Source of the DNA: Pagrus major
Taxonomy: Eukaryota; Chordata; Actinopteri; Spariformes; Sparidae
Assembly: GCF_040436345.1 (NCBI RefSeq)
Contig: NC_133235.1
Coordinates: forward strand, 15,170,160 to 15,234,159
DNA length: 64,000 bases
Direction of reading: 5' to 3'
A program made the position numbers and the translations under genes. Below, piece after piece: positions 14,801-27,602 of this stretch (positions within the stretch are counted from its first letter, which is position 1; each line of letters begins with the position of its first letter). The notes below the pieces were generated by a model. That model saw only the letters and a program-made list of their open reading frames with translations, was not told where the DNA came from and did not search any database.

Positions 14801-16034
14801 TGTCATGGCTCTGAACATTATCCTGCTCTGGACACTCACAAAGATCAGCAGTGATCTCAGTGAAATCATTCTTTCTTAATATCAGTGTGCCATCAGGCTG
14901 TTAAATCTTAAGAATACGTGATATTTTAATGCTAACACAGGAGTCATTATCAGATAGTTTGTGCCAGAATTATACTGATGGCCAAAGCTGAGGAGGATAA
15001 CCATGGAAATCTGCAGCAATGAGACTTGGGAGATACTCTTTTTAAAAATGGTCTCAAATATATGAACGACGCTTAGAGCGAATGAATCACGAAACAGATA
15101 AATGTCTTTTAGCCGATGTTTCGTGCCCCGGTTTGACTCTGGCATCTGTTTGTAACTCTATAATGATGATTCAGTGAATGAGGCTGCTGAGAGTTTCAGG
15201 CTTCCTCCAGGCTCAGTGTGTGTGTTTGCTCCAGGGAGACTGAGGGTTTACTCAGTGCTATGCACTTTTTTAAGACAGTTTCTTTGTGTCACTTGTTCAA
15301 TTTACTCTTTCCCCTTTGCACAACATTTCATGGCCAAAAGTATTAAGGTAGTAGTAAGGACACATCATGCTTCTGGTCTTAGTCGAGCAGCAACCTTTGG
15401 GGCTAAATAAACAAGTGCCAAAAACTGCAGTTTCTCTAAATACTAAAATAAGAAAAAAACTTATTATAAATTGCATTTCAGTTTAAGTATACAAATTTGA
15501 AATACTCCTATGTTTGAGTTAGGAAGAGTCAGACAAGGTGGTGCAGACCAGAGCCACCACACTGAGCTTAACAATGGCACACATAGTTTTGTCCACGTTG
15601 TGTCGGTCTCTTCCTTTATCACAAGTTCTCATTCAAATTTGCTTCGAGAGGGTGACAAAGAAGAAAATAGGATATATATACGTAAAACAAACGATGGAAC
15701 AATGTCTGAATCTTTCTCTTTTTCCAGGTTGAAGAGGAGGAAGAAACTGGGTATGCTGAAGGAGCCACGGAAAGTGAGTCGATGGACTGATTGATTTTGA
15801 CAGATTGTCTGTGTCAACAGTCAAACCACGTACACATGAACACGCTCCCTGCCTTCCTCTATGAGCTACAGAACACAACACCACATCTAATCAACCAAAC
15901 TTTTATTACAGTAGCAGTTACATATTTTCTGTCTTCTTTCATAAACCAGAATTTCATCACAGCCATATTGTTCCATTTCAGTAAATGCCACATCTGTCAT
16001 GTAACCAGATGTCTGAATGAACTTCTCCAGGCAG

Positions 16035-16115
<81 letters not shown>

Positions 16116-17811
16116 CGTGGGTGAGTGTGTGTGTATGTTTTCATCACAGTTGCTCTACATCAACAGTATTGTGTAATGGAGAGGGAGGAGGGCTCGTCTG
16201 TTGATTCACTGTTAGTCCTGATGTTAATCTCGTCAGCTAGCTGTCACTATGCTAACGTCACCTTGCCACAGGACAGAGAGGAGGAGGAGGAGGAAGACAC
16301 CAGCCTGATTAAAGGAGCACAAACGCTGCATTTACTCCAGACGTCGGCTGTCAAATTTGCATGAGCCACGTTTATAAAATGAATACATTTTGTATACAGT
16401 GAAACTTTCAACACATTCTACAACCCTTATGTCGTATCATTGTTGTTGTTCCCACTGCTAGTTTACTAATTGAGAGAATGCTCCAGTTAATGCCATCATT
16501 TTACCATCATTATAGATCCCACTGCTGTTCTGGTAAGCCCTTGCATTGGTTGTGTTCTCTGTGCTTGGCTCAAACTGGTAACTCATAGTCATGTCAGCTC
16601 AGGTTGTGTCTGTTCATCTTGCGATGCTGACAGCCGTTTTTGAGATGTAGTTTCCCTGGTAAACACACCAGCTTATTCAGCCTCCTGCCAGGTCTCCTGC
16701 TACTCCACTCTGAGTCACTCAGAGTTACATAACTGACGTAACTTACATCGGACATTTTATGTTATGCATTGTTGCAAACTTGACCCCAGAGCCTTTATTC
16801 TTAAAGTCTCACCAAACGTAATAGGAACGTAATAGTGCTAACTTGACCGTGGAGCCTTTTACTTGATAAACTAGTGCTGGGGGGTAAGGTAAAGCATCAT
16901 AGTTTCAAGCTTTAGGGCACTGACCAAGCTGCCGAATTTCATGAGCTGGGAGTTGGAACGTGTTGGCAAAGCGAGCTGCTGGTCCACATTGTGAACAACG
17001 GGCCTTTCCGCTTTACCTAACGAGCCCAAAGACATTTCAGCTGTGACAGCCGAAGAGGTCGGTGTGTTTACCAGGTAAACTAAAGTTCACAATCCGCTGG
17101 CTGTTTGTTTTACAAACCAATGGCAAGAAACAACCCATTAACAGTAGACAACCACTGTACATACAACTGGGAACAGGCACGCTAGCTAGCTAATTCTTGT
17201 TTTAACAGTAAATTTATCGTGGTCCACTGACCTTGTCCAACATACTACAGGGCCACAAAAGTCTCTCTCAGATTTTTTTCTGAGATTTTTCAAAGGGAAG
17301 AAGGCGCCTAGCAGTTGAACTTCACCACGTTTCTTGCCTTCTCCCACCAAAAAACATGATGTATGCATTTAGCACGAAATATACCACTTCCACAATGCCG
17401 TCATGGCTTTCATTATACTGAAGTGGGTGAGGTTTCATAACGGAGAAACAATAGCCACACGCCAGAGGCAGAGTAGTGCAGGTCTTGCAAGAAAAACAGA
17501 TTGGTCCATAATAATGCATCATTTAAAGATTTAAATGTTTGCATTCATTTCTTTCAGTGACTGTGTTCCTCAACAGCAGTGGAGGAAGTATGCAGAAGTA
17601 AAAGTAATACGAGAGACATTTTGAATAAAATTAAAATAAGAATAAGGTTTCTTTCTTTCAAAAATCTAGCTTAACCATGCCATGTGATCTGCTACTTCAA
17701 TACACATTCAGAACAAATGTTACTGGGAGCACTTACATTACATGCATTACATTCACAACCACTGGCTATGTGTGTAAAAAAGATTTTTTTAAAAGTATGC
17801 AGGCAGATTTA

Positions 17812-17874
<63 letters not shown>

Positions 17875-20800
17875 GCACGCGGTATGCTGTATGTGTACAG
17901 TATGCTGCACATATGTTGATCTTCACCACATGTTAAACTACGAATTTCTTTCCCCTGACAGGTTATTGTACAGAACAGAAGAAACCAAAGGTCATCTTCA
18001 TAATGGGTATGTACATGTAACGGAGAGCTCTCTCACACACACACACACACACATACACACACACTCCTCAGCACTGCTGGATTCTTTCTCATTAGATGGA
18101 GTTGAAAGCACACACGGACACACACAGACTGGATAATAATGAGCAGCTGCTGACTGCTGGGCTGGGCTCATACACACAGAATAGCAGAAAAAGACAGAAT
18201 ACCACCAACCTGTTGATCAGCTTCACTGACATTTTTCTGCATGTTTCGAGCTAACTGAACTCAGACTGCAGCTCTGATGAAAAAGCTGCGTTCAGGAGCG
18301 TAGCCAGAGAGGGAAACGACAGAGATATGTTCTCAGAGGGTCTCACTCATTTCAGACGACAGAAGAAGAACTTAATGAAGTTATTTAAAAAGTTCTGACG
18401 TAAAACTTCTTGTACAAATTCACAGCTCATTTCAAAGCAGTTCATCGCTAGAAAACAAGACATTGATTATTATTTCTAGAGAAGAGCTGCGGTGCAAGAT
18501 GTAAGTTTATTTTCATAAGAACTGTATGTTTATTCATCATGCTGCTGCTAATGGGTGAATCATTTTATTTTTACTTTATTCTAACTATAGAGCTGACGTT
18601 ACATTTTCTATAACTGACTTGAATTCGTTGATTCTCACCAGTAACTGACTTGGGACTTTGTTTTCACCACTGGCAGTTTCTAATTATGATGGCTATAGCC
18701 TCATGAAAATATTTGTTACTTGCATCACTTAAATTTAGAAATATAAGATGGATTTTTTCCAGGTTTACATTAAAAATTGCTATGAAAATGCAGTGAAATA
18801 AAAGTGAAAAACAAAAGTAAATTGACACAAAAACATGTGCTTCTTCATTGTGCTGAGGTGCAGCAGATGAGTTAATGTACTGTGTTACTTCCGTCCTCTG
18901 GAAGCAGAGTTAAGGGTGTTTTTGTGATCAATTAGCATGCTGTGAGGCGGTGTGGTTCAGTCTGCTAATGGAAGACAGGACAGAGACATAAAGGTTAATG
19001 AGAGCTCTGAGACACTGAGTCTCCATGAACCAACGTTTTCTTCACTACCATGGAAAAAATACTAACGATGTGGCCATTAAGATTATTGAATCAGTACTCT
19101 CATTGACACGGCTATGTGTATTAGTGTACAAAACCAACATGACAAATTCCCCTCTGATCTGTATTAATAGTTTGTCTGAATATTGGAGAAAGAGACGTTG
19201 AGTTAGATCAGGAGCTTTCTCTCAGCAGGGGCAGATAATGATAAATAATAAATGGAAGAAAATGCCAACTGCACAGTGAAAAATATAGCTCTTTAACGAA
19301 CAGTAAGTCAAAGCACCCATACCACGATGCATAACTACTCCACAACTAGTAAAAGTCAACCTCGGGCTTGGGCCCCTTTAAGGGGTCACCAGATATATTT
19401 GAGGGGATTTCAGATGATTGATACGAGAGGAAAGAACCAAAAAAAGTTCTGCTAAGCATATTTCTATTAATGTTTTGGACTTTTTTCCAATCCTTGATTT
19501 TTTGTGAAACAAAGATCATTGGATCTCTTTGGTATTCGGACATTTTAACTCAAGAATCGTCTGAGAGATAACAAGGACAACCAGTAGAGGAATAAAGTAC
19601 CTGGTAAAGACAAAGACTGGACTTGAATACTAAACTAACAAGGGAATGAGGTGCAGGTGGAGACGGGCAGAGAAACACAGGTGAGGATAATGAGCAGGGA
19701 ATACCAGACAGCAGGGGAAGGAGCTGATAGGCCGATAGGGAAGAACACTGGGAACACGGCTGGGCTAACAACAGTGATGCAGTGCAGGTGTGAAGGGAAA
19801 GCAGCCTAGGGAGAAACAGAGGAGGAAAACACATCAAAAGACAACACAAAACACAGAAAACACAAATAAAAGAAGACAGAAAAGACAAGACCGTGACATA
19901 CAATACTGTCATCTACACTCGAATGTGTCTCCTGAGTAGATTTTATACCGTATAAAGAGAGACCCTGCTTTTCAGCGTGTTATGACAGAAAGTGATTCGG
20001 GTAGTTTAGATGATCACGTCTCAGCTGAACAGAGCATTAGTTTCTGCTGTTGTGGCTGCTTCAACTTTTGACTCTCACTAATGTACTGTAGCTGTTATCT
20101 TCATGCTTTCACGTACTGTAGCTGTTACCTGTAATCATCACCTCAGATCAATCTTACACCTTTCACCACTAACTGTTCTGCCTGCAGGTTGCTAGTGAAA
20201 CAATTATACAAATATAGTCTGGTTGCACTATGAAAGGTAACAGGTATATGCACATATTCACATTATATTTTATTTTATTTTTGTGAAAGAACACTGTCAT
20301 TAAAAAAAAGATACATGAAGATAATGCAAGCAGCTATGATTTATTCCTGCTCTGTTTTTCAACTCCTGAGGGACATTTCTGTCTCTTTAGCTGCTAAATG
20401 CTGTGCTGCTTTTTGAGCATTGGCAGATGTCTGCACTCTGCTCACCTTCTAGTTTCTCTACTGACACTCAGGTAGGTTGAAGCTTAGATTTAAGAAACCA
20501 AAACCGTCCCACCATGTCTGAGCAGCTCTGTCACAGCGTTGTCCTCGATGAGAGCCAAAGTGACAGATGGATTGTGTTCGATGGAGCTGGAGCAGGAGAC
20601 AGGAATGAATCAAGGAAAAGAGGGCAGAGAACCATAGTGGGAAAAAAAGAAATCTCTCTAGTAATTTAATTTATTCATCAATTCCTGTTACACAATGCTT
20701 TTCCCCTCACAAATAGCAGGTAATACTTTTTATGTAAAAAAAATAAATCAGTCTAAATGGCAAATGGGCTGCAGACAAGGCAATGCTCTCGCCTCCACTC

Positions 20801-23800
20801 ATTGAGATACTTCAGGTTTGTCATCATTGTCGTCAGTTTCCGACGTTACTCATTATCTCTGGCAGCAGAATAAACATAAAAAGGAAAATGCAAAAATGCT
20901 CTTTGAAATAGCAGCGAGCGAGGGCTGCATTGGTTCAGGCCAGGATTCTGAAGAGATGACTGATCCTGCTTTGAAGAGAGTTTCCTTTTCCACTGCCAAC
21001 ATTCACTAAGTAGAGGACGCTGATGACTTTTGAGGCTGTTCTTTACTGATGTCAAAGTAAATTATTTTTGAGTGATAAACTGTAGTCTGGACATCGGCCA
21101 TTGGTTTCTGCAGAGACCCATAAATGCATTGTCAATATAATGTAAGCCCACAGTCACAGTCAGGGCCGGCCCTGGGCATAGGCAGTATAGGCAAATGCTA
21201 AGGGCGCCGTCATCCACGGGGGGCGCCGCAAACGGGGGGAGAAAAAATAATAATAATAATAATATTTTTTACCAGTGCTATTGCTTATATTATTTCGAAA
21301 TATTATATAAGCCCACAGCAACATAACTTCATAGCAAAGCCTATTAAATAATGGAGAGGCCTTTCTTCTGGGTTCCTGGCTCGTTGCACTGTACCTGCCT
21401 TCTGTGAGGGTGGGGGGCGGGGTCGAGAGGCGAGCTGCCTGAATCTGACCGGACCGTGACCCAAGACAGACGTTTATTGATACTGTGGAAACACAATGTC
21501 CAAAAGACTGAAACCATCCGGCGCCCAGGGAAGGAAAGGAAGGAAAGAAGAGGAAGAAACACGTGAAAAGGAAAAAGGTACAGTAACGTCAATGTGATGA
21601 AGTGAATGAAACTAATATGCATCGTAGTTACCTTGTTGGAGCAGAGTGTTAGCTTGCTAGCTAACTTCGGACGATAGTAGCATTGTTTAATAATCAGTAA
21701 ATAGCTGAGTCGATGTAAGTTAATGTTACTCCACCTTAAATTCATAAGGGACATTTGGAAAGTTAACGTCAGGCCTGTTCAGGTGTTATTTTAACCTGTT
21801 GGCTGTGTTTCTCTGCTTGTATGTCAGTTAAAATGCTATTAGCTTTCCATCCACTTTATAAGTAATAGGGCAGTTGTAAGACTTTGGTTTATTGTGTCAC
21901 AGTTTATATTTGTTAAAGTTTACATCAGTGTTAAAGTGCAGTTAAAGTGTATTACTGTTAATACTCCATACCTTAGCTTTCCCATATCATTCATAGGCTA
22001 CATATATATATAGCTATATATAAGTTTCACTGCACTTTACTTTAGTCTATATTAGTCTTATGTATAGCACACACCAAGCATCTGTTTTTTATTAAAATGT
22101 AACATCCAGTGGTCACATTTACTTCTCTTCTCTCTTCAGATGCACTTTTAAAATATTTCACCACCACCCCCAGTGACACAGCATCAGGTGCTCCTGTCCC
22201 CTACCTCAGCACAGAGAGGGACACAGCATCAGGACTAAAGGCTGCACCAATAGACCTGCTGACTGGCCATCTCTTCTAACTGACAAAGTAAGAAAGGAGT
22301 TAGTTCACAGAGGACCATTTCAAATAAAAAACAGTTACACATATCCCAAAAACAAAGATGGGAGAAAGTGTCCACATGACTTTTTTTACCAGAGTCTTAG
22401 TCAGTGGGGAAAAATCAAAAGAAGCTGGCTGATGTACTCAAAAAAGAATGATAGCTTGCACTGCTTCTGCTGCAAAAGGTTTCCTCCCAAAGAATACAGA
22501 CTGTTTTTATTTTGTATGTAAATAGAATATTCTTTAATATGTTTGCGCAATACCTTATTTATATTGTATTTTTAATGTATCACTTGTTTCTTTCTTCAGT
22601 TTTTATTTGGTGTGATATTTTTGACTTAAAAGAAATAAAATCTTGAATACATACATGTAGTTTCTGTGTGAGTGTATGAAAATTGATTGTGAAATTGACT
22701 GCGATGCAAGGGGGCGCCAGCCAAAATCTTGCCTAGGGCACCAAATTGGTCAGGGCCGGCACTGGTCACAGTGGTTCTGCAAACAACCGATACATTCAAA
22801 TTTGAACCTGTCATAGGCTACGTACCCTAATGACATTTCCACAGAAGTTTAACATTTCATCTTTATTAACTGTCTTTCATATCAGGAGGTGGAGGGGGTT
22901 GTGGTGGAGTTAGAGGTGAGGATGTTGCCCAGCCAGTGACCACAGTTAGAGTCTGCATATCAACATTTGTAAATATGACACCACTGGATATTTTCTGAGG
23001 AAACCTCGTGACAGTTATCAGCTGTGTTTATGGCGACCAAAGGAGGTATTTTAAGCCAAAACATGATGTTTTTCCAACTATAACCAAGTGGTTTTTGTGC
23101 CTAAGCAGAGCATAAGCACAGAGTTGTGAAAAGAGAGAAATAGAAAATTGAACTCAACGAAACGTAAAGTTTTAACTAATCTTTGGTTTTTGCAGAAACG
23201 TACTTTGCCACATATTATTCTTGAGATTGGGTTGGCGTTACATGTTTCCTCATTATTATCAGGTGTGTGAGCGTGTATGAATGGTTATGAATGGTAATCG
23301 CTCCTGATGAGCAGGTGGCGCCTTGCATGGTAACGTCTGCCACCAGTGCATGAATGTATGTGTGAACTGACTTGTGTCGTTAAGCTTGGAACAGTTGCTA
23401 AGACTAGAAGAGTGCTGTATAAATACAGTCCATTTACCATTTTTTGAGCTGTTTCAAAGAAGTTTTGTCTCCTGTGGGAACCAATAGGCCACAGGCTGAG
23501 AGCACCAGACCATGTAAGGTAGTCAGAAAGTACTGAGAAAAGGACTAATTCATATTTGATGGGATTGTCCCATGGCACAATAGGAAAAACACAGAATAAC
23601 ACCATCTTTTTTCCCCTTCACACTCAACTGTAGTGGTTGCTTCTGACACTTTAGAAACCACCGAAGTGCCAAATTGTCATTGCATCAATCCAGAACATCA
23701 ATAAAACAACTGATATTACTTTTCACACCAGCAGCAGGGTTTTCAAAATTCAAATGCAAGTCTGATTAAAAGGGTTAAGATGGTAATTTTCTGCAGAGAG

Positions 23801-26800
23801 GGGCAGGAGGGCTGACGTGAGGGAGAGCACTGAGAGGAGAACATGAAGAGATGTGAACAGAGAGAAAAGAGAAACGGCTGAAAGCACAGGCAGCAGGGAA
23901 ACCTCACATTAGCATTTCCCTCAGGCATCAGCACCTCGTTTTTCTGAAGCACCGCTGCAGAACACTGCTCCAACTTTTCCAACATTTATTACAGTCAGGG
24001 AGGTTTTGGATGGGTAAACCCACATGAAGTGATACCACCTAAAACTCATCTTTTCCAGCTTTTAATTAAAACGGTTTTAGAGCAGAAATGTGACTATGAG
24101 GTGTCAACAAGAGCTCCTAAATTTGACTTCTTTTAATTTAACTGATCACTGGTTATAATTCTACCTCGACGTTACGTTCAGAAAGTGCTTGATGATTGGC
24201 AACATGCACAGTGAGGCAGGTGGGGAAGTTCAACATCAACCCCAAAAACTGCACCAAATTGTACAATAAATGATGAACTACAATGCCTCAAAGAGTTGGT
24301 CGTCACACTCACGGGTGGAGATTGACGGTTTTGACGCCACAGAAACGTCTGGAAATGTCTTCAGGTGTCCTTAAAAATATCTAGCTGTGTGACTCGGACT
24401 GCACTCGCCTGTTTTGCAGCCTTGTAATAACATCACCAACTTCCCCTCTACCTCTGACGGGTGGCTGATAAGCATATAATGTGAACGTAATATGCCCCGT
24501 TTGGTACAAATGTCAACCTTGAACGTTACTGTTGTTTGCAGAAACGTTCACTGCTAACATTATATCGTGGAGATTGGGCAACAATCACTACTTCAGCCAA
24601 AATGACTTTGTAGTATTTTCATTCAACTCCAATTTGATCCACTTTAAGGCCGATGATCTTACACCGTCACTCCAGAGTTCCGAAATGAACTCTCTGCTAT
24701 TTTTCCTCTCCGTATTACTACTTAATTCCTTTAAGATGCCTCTCATCAACATTTCAGAGAGCAGGTAGACGAGCAGCGGGTGACTCTGAGCTCTACTTCA
24801 CCGGATAAAAGAGCCGAGTCTGACAGATCAGCAGCATCAGCAGCAGCAGGGGAGCAGGTTTGGATGAGGAGATGGGGGTTGGTCGAGGGGACATTAACTT
24901 TTTATTTCATGCTGTGTCAGGGACTCTTGAGACAGTGTTTTCAAAGTCAGCACCATGTCTGGAACGAAAAAATGAACCTGTGAGGTGACACGAACATGGC
25001 CGTTCAGGCAGGATTCACTTGATGTGGTGCACCTCTCCACCAGATGATGAGTCATAGCTCAGCCACTGTTCGTACTCACCACATCAGACAGTGACAGTTT
25101 TAGTTGCACTACATAATTTAGTTCCTTGCAGTTGTTCCTTGTAACGAAGCACTTTGTAACCTGGGTTTTCAAAGTGCTTCTGAAAATTTGAAGATGCTAT
25201 AAATAAAGCTAGATTAAGGGTTTCATATTAACATTTCCATGTCACGACAGAAACATCAACGTGGCAGATTTCACAGCCCCTGTCCATTAAAAGTTTGCGT
25301 AAGAAACAGGAACTCTTCTCTCCAGGCCCTTTGAAATGTGTGTAGATATTCTTTCTCCTCTCCATTTCTCTGTCCGTCTCTCACTCACTGAGGAGGACGA
25401 GACGCCTAAAAACGAGATGACTTGAAGCGGAAAAAGTGTAAAAATATGTCATAAATCGGGAGAAATATGGGAGAATTGTGACCCCCGGAGGAAACTGGGA
25501 GAGCGCGTCTTCCAAAAAAATTGGCAGGGTTGACTAGTATGCTAACGGTTTTCATCAACCTCGTTTCAGCAGCGGTTTTAAAAACACACATCATCTTGTC
25601 TGAAGATTTTATTCTCAGTGCTGGTTGATCTAAATTTCAAATGGTTTCAGAGAGAGAAAACCATCTCTACCCACAGATCCAGTTGAGACAGCAGAGTCTG
25701 ACCTTACTAACTACACTAACAAGCTTCTCTGGGCTTTTGCTTTAGCCGTGGTGGATCATTATTTTACTTCCTGACAAAGGTGTCAGGCAGCAGAGGAATA
25801 CTTCTAACAAGCAGACATGGAGGAGGCTGTGCAGCATTTTGAGTCGGGTGAATATGTGCTGAATGAATGAATCCTTAACCGCTCCTCCTCCTCGATTACT
25901 TATGGACCTTCTCTGGCGGTCACGGTCGTCCCCGACCGAGCCCAGCTCATTTCTGTCTGTGCTCTCAAAAGAAACGATATTTGTTTCTGAATGCTGTCGG
26001 AGGGTCATACACTCGGTGAGAATACTGATGAATGTGAGCACGTCATGTGTTTTATTACTGGGCTCAAGGCTGGTTATGATAGATCACAACTTCCTGCCGG
26101 TGCTTTACACAGCTTCATAGCCATGTAATACAGTTAACCTGCGATAAAACACCTACAGACCTCACAGACCAGCAGTGGAGCAGACACACTGCTGAGACCG
26201 CTGAAATAGTTTTGAATATTTTAAAGGAAATCGACCAAAACTGAATCACTAAATGGTGGTTCATTATTAAAACTGTGTTTTTCTTCTTGCTCTGTCTGTG
26301 TTCTTGTGTCTGTTTTGGATGTATGCTGCCTGCTCTTTTACTTTGTGAGATTTAGTTTTTTCGACCTGGAAAGTGAGGACTTCTTGGTCAAAGGCCTGTT
26401 TGAGGGTTAAGGTTGGACTAAAGTTTAGGTTAATTTACTGTATTGCACATTTTGCAAATGCAGTGTAATTTGTCCTTCAGATTCTGTCTTCAATGGGAAA
26501 GGGTCAATTCTTTCCCTCCTTGTTCATTGCTCAACTATGGATGTTGGCAAATTAATAGTATTTTCATCCACCTGTGTTCAAGCAGCACTCGAACATCTTT
26601 CAGTTGGTGTTGAGCTTGAAACAGAGTGAAGTTTTAGAAAACCTGTTCCAGTGGTTACTGTTTTCCATAGAGTGCTGTAGGGATGATGTATTTTTTCAGG
26701 CTAACCTGGAAGTTAGCATCGACCTGGTTCCCTCGACAAAAAGTTTACGGGATTTTTTAATTGGATTTTAAATTATCATGATTATAATCTCTGTGAAAAA

Positions 26801-27332
26801 CACAAGTTTATGATACTTACATGTTTTGTTCAACAGGATAATCTTTGCAGATGTGCAGAAGTGGTGTGGAAGTGCCTGCAATTAGTAGATGTAGGCACTT
26901 CCACACCACTTCTGCACTTCTGCAAAGATTATTGGGTCATTCAATCTAGAACGAAACATTATATTTTATGAGCTCTTCATATGTTTTGTTTGTAAAATCT
27001 TAATTTACAAAGAACCTAGTAACTAAAGCTGTCAGATAATTGTAGTAAAGTAAAAACTACAATATCTTTCCTCGAGATGTAGTGGAGTAGAAGTATAATG
27101 TGGCATGAAAAGAAAAGAAAAAGGACAAGTACCGCAAATTTCAACTGGAGTCCTGCTGTACTTAATTACACTATAATTACAGTATAATTACTAATTAGGT
27201 CTGGGTGAGGTGCTCGGGACAGTGTTATATTAATGAAAAGACCTCACAAGTATAAAAGTACTAACGTGTGAGATGTACTTGTCTGTGATAACCTGCCTCT
27301 CAGCCCCTGGCAATGAATTATACCTGCGATGT

Positions 27333-27387
<55 letters not shown>

Positions 27388-27512
27388 ATCTATTTCCTCT
27401 TGCCTCCCTCTTTCATGCTCTTCTCTCACCTCTCAATTTCCTTCCTCATCATCGTCGCCTCACTTGTATGCTGTCTTAGTGATTACTTGTCGGTGAGGAT
27501 GGACTGATTTCT

Positions 27513-27602
<90 letters not shown>

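Larger units (their letters stand above)
8830..15727 (+). other. ak5 intron (6.9 kb)
   Basis: No exon was recognised. It contains two members of the cttactcaagta repeat type (10985-11140, 11992-12460), the second copy of the 7991 repeat (13961-14080) and a poly(T) run near 14746. Other stretches are unremarkable. Confidence 0.6.
15774..17961 (+). other. ak5 intron (2.2 kb)
   Basis: No exon seen. Contains a 74-bp (TG)n tract, an inverted-repeat element at about 16628-17103 and a second (TG)n tract just before the micro-exon. Confidence 0.6.

Noticed and set aside
15791..16204. ORFs reading CVCVCV or THTHTH around 16.0, 17.8, 27.3 and 27.5 kb
   Set aside because: Translations of TG/CA microsatellites; no homology and no splice support.
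19550..19912. 120-codon - ORF as a gene
   Set aside because: Ser/Leu/Cys-rich, no recognised domain; the + strand looks like a retroelement tail, but that could not be confirmed, so it is only mentioned in the intron entry.
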